In this document: positions 56,821 to 64,000 of the stretch, piece by piece
Numbering within the stretch: the first letter of the stretch is position 1
Layout of the letters: the number at the start of each line of letters is the position of its first letter
Source: Rheum nobile
Taxonomy: Eukaryota; Streptophyta; Magnoliopsida; Caryophyllales; Polygonaceae
Direction: 5' to 3'
Assembly: GCA_027886185.1 (NCBI GenBank)
Contig: WOAB01000606.1
Coordinates: 5,270,001 to 5,334,000, forward strand
DNA length: 64,000 bases
Made by a program: the position numbers and the translations under genes
Notes under the pieces: generated by a model
What the model was told of the DNA's origin: nothing
Seen by the model: the letters and a program-made list of their open reading frames with translations, nothing else
Databases searched by the model: none

Positions 56821-58855
56821 ATGACGACTATTGTTGAAGTTGGATTGAACTCTTCAAGGCCTCCTTTGTTGCTCGCTGGTCAATACCAACATTGGAAGAT
56901 TATGTTCATCAAGTGGGTCCAAAGTAATGACTATCAATGTTGGTTGATCATCTCTCTTGGAGATCTTGAGATCGTCGATCTTGAGAAAAAGAAGAAGATG
57001 GAGAAATGGGATCAAGAAGTTCTTCAAATCATGGAGAAGAACTGCGAGGCGGCTATGCTCATCAACAATGCTCTCAACCAACAGGATGTTCAAAAGGTTC
57101 AATCTTGTGAGACAATGCTAAGTGGCTTGCTCTGGAACAAATGTACATGGGGAGCAAGGATCTCCGTGAAATTGATCGTTTCACAACAAAAAAAGGACTT
57201 CTACAATCTCAGGATGGAAGACAATGAAGAATTGAGTTCCTACCATGCTTTATTTGAAAATATCATTGCTCGCTTAACTGCTCACACAATCTCAGACAAA
57301 GAGATCCTTCTTGATGAAAAGATTCTCATCATCATTGATGGTTTTCCTCATCGTCATAGGATGACCAAGGCTATCTTAAAGGATAATCCCAACATTGTCA
57401 AGTTGACGTTCCATGAGGTCTTTAGCAAGATTCAGAAGTATGACAATGAAGAAAGAGCTGGGAGAATGACTGACAAAGGCAAGGGAATTGCCTTGATGGT
57501 TGAGAAGGCAGTCAACATGATTGAGAATGATCAAGATGATGATCAAATCTCCGATGATCCAGAGACTGCTTTACTCACTAGAGCTATGTATTCCCTCTAC
57601 ATGAAAGGAAGAAACATGAATGGAGGGAACAATGGTGAAAAGCGCGACATCAAAGACATCACATGTTACAACTGTAACGAGAAGGGTCACTATGCTAGCT
57701 CTTGCTCCAAAGGAAAGAATCATCGAAACAATTCTGGGAACAATGACAAGAAGGCATCCGTTGCTGTCTAGGGCGATGAGAATGAATCTGATGGAGAAGA
57801 CCCTGAGGCTTGGGGTGGTGAGATGTGTGCCATAGCTCATGGTGACTCAACTGTTCCTTCCGAGGAACAAGAGGTAGATCCCGAAAATTTTCTAAATTCT
57901 CTTGTGAATTATGATAAGAAATCTTGGATTACTCTCATAAAGGAAATGTATCCTAAAAATTTGAAAACTTAAGAGGAGCTAGCTAATTCAGAAGATGAAT
58001 GTAGTAGTTTAAAGGAAAGCATGTCTAAAACTGCAAGTAGTTCAATTGTTCCTTGTTCTTCATGTGATGCTAATCGTGAGGAACGTGAAAAATTAAGAAA
58101 TGAAAATGTATCTATGTTAATGGATGAGGTATGTAACAATGTCGATGCAAGTGCTTTAGTTGGTCCAACTAAGCTTGAAGTGCAGCTGTCCGAAGTGAAA
58201 GCCTATGTTCACATAATTCACTCCATGATGGCGGAACAGAAAGCTTAAGAAGAAGACATACAGTTTGTCGAGGCTATATATGGAATTGGGTACACTGGAT
58301 CTAAAGATAAAGAAGATGATCCATCTATTCTTGAATTTCGTAAAGCCAGAGATAGGGAACTTCAGCATGCTAAGGAGAAGAATCGCAACCTTGAGGAACG
58401 TGTGAAAGTCCTTGAGAGTGGGTTGAATGAGAACCAAGCCTGGTATATTGGAGAACCTTCTCACAAAATCTTCCTCAAGCAATCCCAAGGAAAGAAATCT
58501 AATGTTCCTTGCCCGGAGCGAGCTAAACAACGCAAGAGTGTCGTGCCCAACATGAAGTATTTCTAGATGGATCAATTCAAGCTATGTTGGTATTATAGGG
58601 ACAACAAACATTTATAGAGAGATTGTGAAAAGAAAAGAAAGTTTTCCAAAGAGCACACAAAGAGAAGGAACAGTAGGAGTAACAATGTTAACCTGAATGA
58701 CTTCTATGATGAATCATATGTGTATAATCATAATCATGCTAGATCTAGGAAGAAAAATGTTGTCATTAAACATGTTATTCCTAGGGAACAATTGCACTAT
58801 GTGTCTCGACCAGGTAAAGCTAAGCTTGCCTGGGTCGCCAAACCTTAACCTTTTT
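56821..58855 (+). pseudogene. SIRE-3 Gag with extension, nearly complete
   Basis: I choose the ATG at 56821 (TTIVEVGLNSSRPPLL) because it aligns with the starts in SIRE-1 and SIRE-2. A long frame runs to 57771 with the first knuckle CYNCNEKGHYASSC intact (about 57665). Between about 57112 and 57195 two compensating frameshifts replace the expected ALEQMYMGSKDLRE block. Stops follow at 57769, 57970 and 58246. The coiled-coil-prone extension (LRNENVSMLMDEVCNN, LEERVKVLESGLNENQA) leads to a broken second knuckle (CWYYRDNKHL, then a stop) at about 58580. Confidence 0.88.
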
Positions 58856-58860
58856 TTGTG

Positions 58861-59784
58861 CAAGATGAAGTGAGCAGGAACGAGAAGTGGTACATTGACA
58901 GTGCTTGTTCGTGCCACATGACCGGGAAACAAAATCAACTCGTCTCACTTTACAAACACTCCAAAGGGAGCGTAGCCCTTGGAGATAAGATATGCAGAGA
59001 AATCATAGGAACGGGAGACACAAAACTAAACTCAAGCATAACGGTAAGAGAGGTAAGTTTAATTCATGAACTTGGTTTCAGTTTGTTGAGTGTTGCACAC
59101 CTATGCGATCATGGGAACAACAAGACTGTCTTTACATCCAAAGACTGCTTTGTCAAGGATCGTGAAACCAAGAACATCATTCTCAGAGGAGTCAGGTTCA
59201 AAGACGTATACATTGTTGACAAGGAATTCAAGCCAAAGGAAGTTCAATGCTTTGCGTCTATAGCTGATGAAACAGATTTGTGGCATAGAAGGCTTGCACA
59301 TGCAAATCTTCGATTGATTCACAAGCTTCATGCAAAGGAACATGTTCGTGAACTCCCAAGTGTTAGATCAGAGTTCCATGGAGTTTGCGATGCATGTGTG
59401 AGAGGGAAACAGACCCATTCCTCGTTCAACCTAAAACCTGATGTTACTACCTCTCATCCTCTGGAATTGATCCATACGGATCTCTGTCGTCCCATAAGGA
59501 TAAGAAGTCATGTAGAGAATAGGTATGTTTTCGTGATTGTCGATGATTATTCTAGATTTACTTGGACAATCTTTCTTTCCTCAATGGATGAAGTCTTCAC
59601 TGCATTCAAGACGTTCATCAAGAAGGTGGAAACCAGTTTGGGTAAGAAGTTGAAAGCAATAAGGTCCGACCATGGAACGGAGTTTGGAAACTTTATGTTT
59701 CTCAATTTCTGTGAGGAGCGTGGAATTTCGCATGATTTCTCCGTGCCTAGGACACCACAGCAGAATGGGGTTGTGGAACGATGA
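58861..59784 (+). pseudogene. SIRE-3 protease and integrase, 3' end deleted
   Basis: One open frame (58858-59784). The protease site is WYIDSACSCHMTG: catalytic Asp present but Ala where DSG/DTG has Gly. The HHCC domain is intact (LWHRRLAHANLRLIHKL, CDACVRGKQTHSS). The integrase core shows Asp in IHTDLC, Asp in AIRSDHGTEF and Glu in NGVVER, so all three catalytic residues are there. The frame then stops where about 1 kb present in SIRE-1 (integrase C-terminus, linker and start of reverse transcriptase) is missing. Confidence 0.9.
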
Positions 59785-61211
59785 TGTCCATCTGCCCCAC
59801 AACAAACGTGTCAATGGTACTTGTTGGGTGTTTAGGAACAAGCTGGATGATTCAGGTGTGATCACAAGGAACAAAACAAGGTTGGTTGCTCAAGGGTACA
59901 ATCAACAAGAGGGGTTAGACTATGATGAGACTTATGCTCCAGTGGCCCGCATTGAAGCTATTCTTCTTCTGATTGGCTATGCTGCATATAAAGGATTCAC
60001 ATTATACCAATTGTACGTCAAGACCGCATTCTTGAACGGATATCTTCAGGAGGAAGTATTTGTGAAGCAGCCCCCAGGTTTTGAAGATGCAAGTTGTCCC
60101 TCTTATGTGTATGCATTGGATAAGGCTCTGTATGGGCTTAAACAAGTCCCCACGCTTGGTATGATAGACTTGCACAGTTCTTTCTTTCCAACGGATACAA
60201 GCAAGGAACAATTGACAAGACACTGTTCCTTTTGGAACAAAACGGTGAGACTCTGGTTGTTCAAGTTTATGTTGATAATATTAGTTTTGGTTCCACTAAC
60301 CCTACTCTTGTAGAGAAGTTCAAAAATCTTATGAGTAGTGAGTTTGAGATGAGTATGATTGGGGAATTGTCTTTTTTCCTCGGATTACAAGTCTCACAAA
60401 CGAAGGAAGGAACGAAGATCCATCAATAAAAGTACATCAAGGAGTTGTTGAAGAAATATGGTATGGATTCCGCAAATCCCATTGTCACTCCTACTTCTCC
60501 TAAAACTCGTTTAGATGTAGACTTGAATGGAACAACGGTTGACCCTACAATGTATAGAGGAATGATCGGTTCCCTCCTCTATCTCATGGCAAACAGGCCG
60601 GATATTCTTTTTAGTGTTTATCTTTGTGCTAGATTTCAATCCAACCCTAAAGGCTCTCACTTGAAGGAAGTAAAGAGAATCTTTTGATACCTCAAATGAA
60701 TGGACCATCTATGTCTATGGTATCCCAAGAACTATGACTTCAACCTTGTTGGATTCATTGACGCTGACTTTGCTAGGCACGTAGTCGATCGCAAAAGCAC
60801 CTCTGGAACGGCACAGTTCCTTGGTCCCTATCTTGTCTCAGGGGTTCCAAGAAGCAAAACTCTATGGCCCTCTCCACTGCCGAAGCTGAGTATTTAGCCG
60901 CAACAAGTTGTTGTGCTTAGGTATTGTGGTTAAAGCAACAACTGGAGGACTTTGGTATGTCTCTTGACATTGTTCCTATCATGTGTGATAATACTAGTGC
61001 TATTAACATCTCAAAAAATCCAGTTCATCATTCATATACTAAGCACATTGACATTCGTCACCATTTTCTTCGTGATAATGTTAACATTGGTCTCATTAGA
61101 ATGAAACATTACAGGACTGAAAATCAAGTGGCTGATTATTTCACCAAGGCACTAGACAAAGGCCCATTCGTGCATCTTCGGCTGCTCCTTAGCATGGTCT
61201 CTCTAAATTGA
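59785..61211 (+). pseudogene. SIRE-3 reverse transcriptase and RNase H, truncated
   Basis: Reading resumes in another frame at LPHNKRVNGTCWVFRNKLDD and continues with VKTAFLNGYLQEEVFVKQPP (to about 60145). A frameshift leads to VVQVYVDNISFGSTNPTLVE, where the catalytic YVDD has become YVDN. Stops at 60427, 60685 and 60697 precede the remaining thumb region, and RNase H is in two frames (60700-60897; 60924-61211, KHIDIRHHFLRDNV). Lost start plus YVDN make it inactive. Confidence 0.9.
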
Positions 61212-61930
61212 GGAATTCCTTGTCCACTATTCCCTCAATGCTTGGCTAAATTGATCACAATCTTCATGAAGTTTCATGCTTAATTGCCCTTTCTTGATTT
61301 TGCTATTTCAAGATTTTTGCTTATGCTAGGATTACTTAGTCTTATGGATCTTACAACTTTGTCTTTTGATTTGTGTTAAAATACTTAATTGCTTGATGAA
61401 ATCTTATTTGAGACCCAAAACGACCGATTGGATGACTGATCCCTCATTACATGCCCAAATGATAATCGGTTGTAAAGCTTACCTTAGCCTTGATTCAGGT
61501 CGTTCCCAATGATCCTTCTTTGATAAACTTTTTACTGGGAATAATTATCTAAGTTGTTTTGTTCCTTAGAATATGTTTGGATATACTATATTTTGTGTGA
61601 ACCCAACTTGAAATATCTAGACAAGCCTCGCTATACAGTCATGGTCTCAGGGGAACGAAGACTGTTGCTCAGATTAAGGGGGAACATTGTGTGGAACGTT
61701 GGCGCTTGAATCAATGGTTGGAATTTATGTGGTTGTAGGTGAACATTGGAAACAACTAATTTTGGGATTTGACTGCTCTGTGTGCAGGAACGGCTGATGC
61801 GTTAACTGAAGTAAAAATGGTGAAAAGTGCCATTGCAGAGGAGAGAGAAAAGATTGTGTTTGATGGATTTTGGTAAGTCGGTTATGATTTGTTTGGAAAG
61901 ATAAAATTTCCTGAAGATCTTTACCTTTCC

Positions 61931-61938
61931 TATAAATA
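61931..61938 (+). promoter_or_regulatory. Candidate internal TATA box for the SIRE-3 extra ORF
   Basis: TATAAATA in a TTCCTATAAATACC context lies 137 bases above the ATG at 62075 and is followed by a CT-rich stretch typical of plant 5' leaders (CTACCTCTATCTCTCGCAAT). SIRE-1 has TTCCTATATATACC at the matching place (near 32840, minus strand). Confidence 0.45.
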
Positions 61939-62074
61939 CCTACCTCTATCTCTCGCAATCCTTCACCGCCATATTATTTCCCCAATATTTCCTGCTCTCA
62001 ATCTCTCCTCAAATCTCTCACTCTCTGCCGTTAGCCTAATTCTTCGTCTCACCTTCTTGCTCTCCAACACTCTA

Positions 62075-62754
62075 ATGGCCTCTCCAAGTCAAGTATCCCA
62101 ACAGGTGACCGACAAGATGACCGATGCTGAGATTGATACATGGATGCTCTCTCTTCAATAGGCGAAGGTTGCACGCGCCACCCCTGCCAAATCCGCCGTG
62201 CTCGACACTGTCGTCGAAATTGCTCAGGCCATGGTGGAACATGTTGTTGATCCCTCCAAAGACAGAGTTGATGAGGAGGAACAGTCCATTAAATCCATGG
62301 AAGACCAATTGGGTATCAAGTCTCAACCTTTAGTGACACCTGAACCCAAGAGCAGAAAACGTAAGATGGCTGATCTTTCTCTCGTTGCTGAGGAAGATGA
62401 CGACAACGATGTCTATTGTTTGGGAACAAGGCGAGCCCCTACCGAGTACTCGACTCCAACCAAGTCGGGAGGTGAGGAAACTGTTCCAATGCCTCTCAAA
62501 GGTCGTCTTTGTTCCGCTACCAAATCAGAGAAGAAGAAAGTCAAATTGGAAATTTCGGCCCTCGAGACGATCCCAGACTTCTCTGAGGGTAAACGCATTC
62601 TCCCTCCTCTTCTTATTAAGGAAAGTTTCTTCTTTGAGCACAAGGTGGAAGAGATACTGGATCTCCTCCGTTTTCAAGGATGGGAACAGATATGTTCTGC
62701 AAGAGCGACCGTGAACGAAGTTCAACTGCGTGAGTTCTACCACTACTATCATCT
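62075..62754 (+). pseudogene. SIRE-3 extra ORF after RNase H, 3' truncated
   Basis: The ATG at 62075 opens a frame with one stop (62159) up to the gypsy insertion at 62755. It aligns with the split SIRE-1 ORF: MASPSQVSQQVTDKMTDAEI at the start, a basic patch KSRKRKMADLS (possible nuclear localisation signal), an acidic EEDDDNDV run, then KRILPPLLIKESFFFEHKVE, EILDLLRFQGWEQIC and REFYHYYHL, where it is cut. The core is reminiscent of the 'putative plant transposon protein' domain. Sireviruses are known for an env-like gene here, but I see no signal peptide or membrane segment, so 'env' would be the wrong name. Confidence 0.7.
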
Positions 62755-64000
62755 TGATGTGGCTAAAACCTACCCGCAAGTGTATGGGATCAGTTGTAGT
62801 AGTCAAGTGTCGATCCCACAGAGACCAATGTAATATGAATTGAAACACTATCAGTGAACTAGGCCGTAAAAATAAGGAATTGGAAAGAAATCAATAACTA
62901 AGCTAAGGAATAAAAATAAATAAAAAGGATAAAATAAATGGGATAAATGTGTCTAAGGTTAATGATCACCGCAACGATGCAATAGTAAATAAAATCACAC
63001 TTCACCTGAATCTAGTCCAAATTATTTAAAGGTAAACTATCTAAGGTAATCTACTAACTCCTTTCAGACGATAGTAAATGTGTCTGGACTAAACTAACAA
63101 TCGTTGTTGCGTAAAGCTAATCTCATTCAAACCCTTTAACGCACTTAGAGTCTAGGGATAAACTGAAATAACATTCGTTGTCGCGCCCCGCTAATCCAAC
63201 TCAAACCTAGAACATCTATGATAGCCTAATAATCCTCAAGAGTAATTAGGTTGTTGTCACACAAATAACATTCAGGTTCAATTCCTAGGATTCCAATTGA
63301 AGTTATTACATCTCGGTCTCAAACTCTATCTGACTATCTATTAACGTTATCACCTTTATGTCTCAAACCCTAATAGAATCCATTTCGCATAGGCTAATAT
63401 GGGCATTAAGCACAATAGAAATGAATCAAATACTATTTCAATTCAGACAAAGAAATAATTCTAAATACATACGTATTGTCGGGATCACCCAACCTTAGAA
63501 CTAGGAATTTAGTAAAGCATAATTGAAGACATACTCAATATATTTAAACTAGCTATGATATATGAATTATTGAATAAAAATATGAGATAAGAAAACTTAG
63601 TCTCTATGGTAAAATAATCCAATCTAAGGCTAGAACATTTAGCACACCAATCTTCCATTTAAATAAGGGCCGAAAACTTCACTTTAATCTCTTCCTTGTG
63701 TGGCTGTTGCTAACTAAAAAAAAAAAAAAAACTAATTAAACTAATCTAATCCTAAGCTATCTAATGAAAACATTGTGGCCCATTGCCCCTTTTATTAGAT
63801 GAAATCTGATAATTTCACTACCAAACTAAAGTTTAGATTTTTGACCCCTCTACTTATACTCACCGTCACTCACACGCTCTCTCTCCTCCCAAACCATTTT
63901 TCCTCTGCATGCAACATCCATCCCGACCTCCAAACAGGAGTTTGATGCCCAAGAGAGTGCAATGAATATAAGTGCGGAAAGCCATCGAGATCGAGATCTC
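62755..64000 (-). mobile_element. LTR of a minus-strand gypsy element, running off the window
   Basis: It starts TGATGTGGCTAAAACCTACC within the Sirevirus ORF, followed by CAAGTGTATGGGATC and GTCGATCCCACAGAGACC. On the minus strand this is the 3' edge of a gypsy LTR of the same general type as GYP-A (GTGGGATCGAC ahead of the terminal CA). No coding is seen to 64000, and the end matches none of the other LTRs. The target duplication cannot be tested here. Confidence 0.6.

Larger units (their letters stand above)
55919..62754 (+). mobile_element. Sirevirus-like element SIRE-3, 3' end cut by a gypsy insertion
   Basis: Plus-strand element with 5' LTR, primer site, gag, protease, integrase, partial reverse transcriptase, RNase H and extra ORF. 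It is the same family as SIRE-1, from which it differs by a deletion of about 1 kb at 59784 and scattered stops. Its 3' LTR is beyond the window because a minus-strand gypsy LTR enters at 62755. Confidence 0.9.

Noticed and set aside
62072..62326. Frames opposite or overlapping the SIRE-3 extra ORF
   Set aside because: Not present in the corresponding SIRE-1 sequence, whereas the chosen frame is conserved between the two elements.
1..64000. tRNA, rRNA, CRISPR arrays, operons
   Set aside because: I looked for repeat-spacer arrays and RNA gene cores and saw none. The only tRNA-like matches are retroelement primer sites. The repeated units are all transposon-derived.

Overview
This is a plant nuclear window, most likely from a eudicot. 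It is AT-rich and carries a typical two-exon WIP-family zinc-finger gene. Almost everything else is class I and class II transposons of plant lineages: CACTA, hAT, Harbinger-like, L1 LINE, Tnt1-like copia, Sirevirus-like copia and Athila/Tat-like gypsy. I see no prokaryotic or organellar features. I cannot name the species.

Region 1 (1-23.58 kb) is the gene-bearing part. It opens with the end of a CACTA element and a 435-bp hAT-type MITE with a perfect 8-bp target duplication. The only host gene I trust follows: a WIP2/NTT-like C2H2 regulator (exon 1 3387-4184, exon 2 5705-6166, 419 residues) with a TATA box at 3312. Downstream lies a decayed Tnt1-like copia element (8386-11853) whose 5' LTR was split by a 1.03-kb piece of L1 reverse transcriptase. 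Then come two LINE 3' ends (14.3-14.9 kb plus strand, 19.25-20.33 kb minus strand), a Harbinger-like element with TTA duplications (15114-15948) and a long-TIR element (16856-18502). The rest is AT-rich intergenic DNA.

Region 2 (23585-52111) is one minus-strand Sirevirus-like copia element (SIRE-1, about 9.9 kb without its inserts) bounded by perfect GTACC duplications. Two gypsy elements sit inside it. GYP-C (26129-32453, duplication ACAAG) carries a chromovirus-like solo LTR (26478-28883, duplication GAGAC) inside its own 5' LTR. GYP-A (36541-48817, duplication ATCCT) carries GYP-B (43140-48810, duplication CCTAT) inserted seven bases before the end of its 3' LTR. All five insertion events can be closed exactly from target duplications, so the relative order of arrival is readable.

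Region 3 (52.2-64 kb) holds a 5' Sirevirus fragment (SIRE-2), an isolated LTR remnant, and a plus-strand Sirevirus (SIRE-3) with an internal deletion. SIRE-3 is cut at 62755 by another minus-strand gypsy LTR that runs off the window.

No retroelement here looks autonomous. GYP-A, GYP-B and GYP-C form a graded non-autonomous family (gag plus protease, gag remnant, no coding) that shares LTR ends, a tRNA primer site and a conserved 3' leader-like region. Their most striking shared property is a 12-bp all-CpG palindrome, CCGCG-RY-CGCGG. I count 22 exact copies in these three elements and none elsewhere; a similarly built palindrome (CGGCG-NN-CGCCG) recurs in the unrelated solo LTR. The Sireviruses carry an extra ORF after RNase H with its own TATA-like box. 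I did not find a recognisable new defence, biosynthetic or signalling system; the novelty candidates are these retroelement features.
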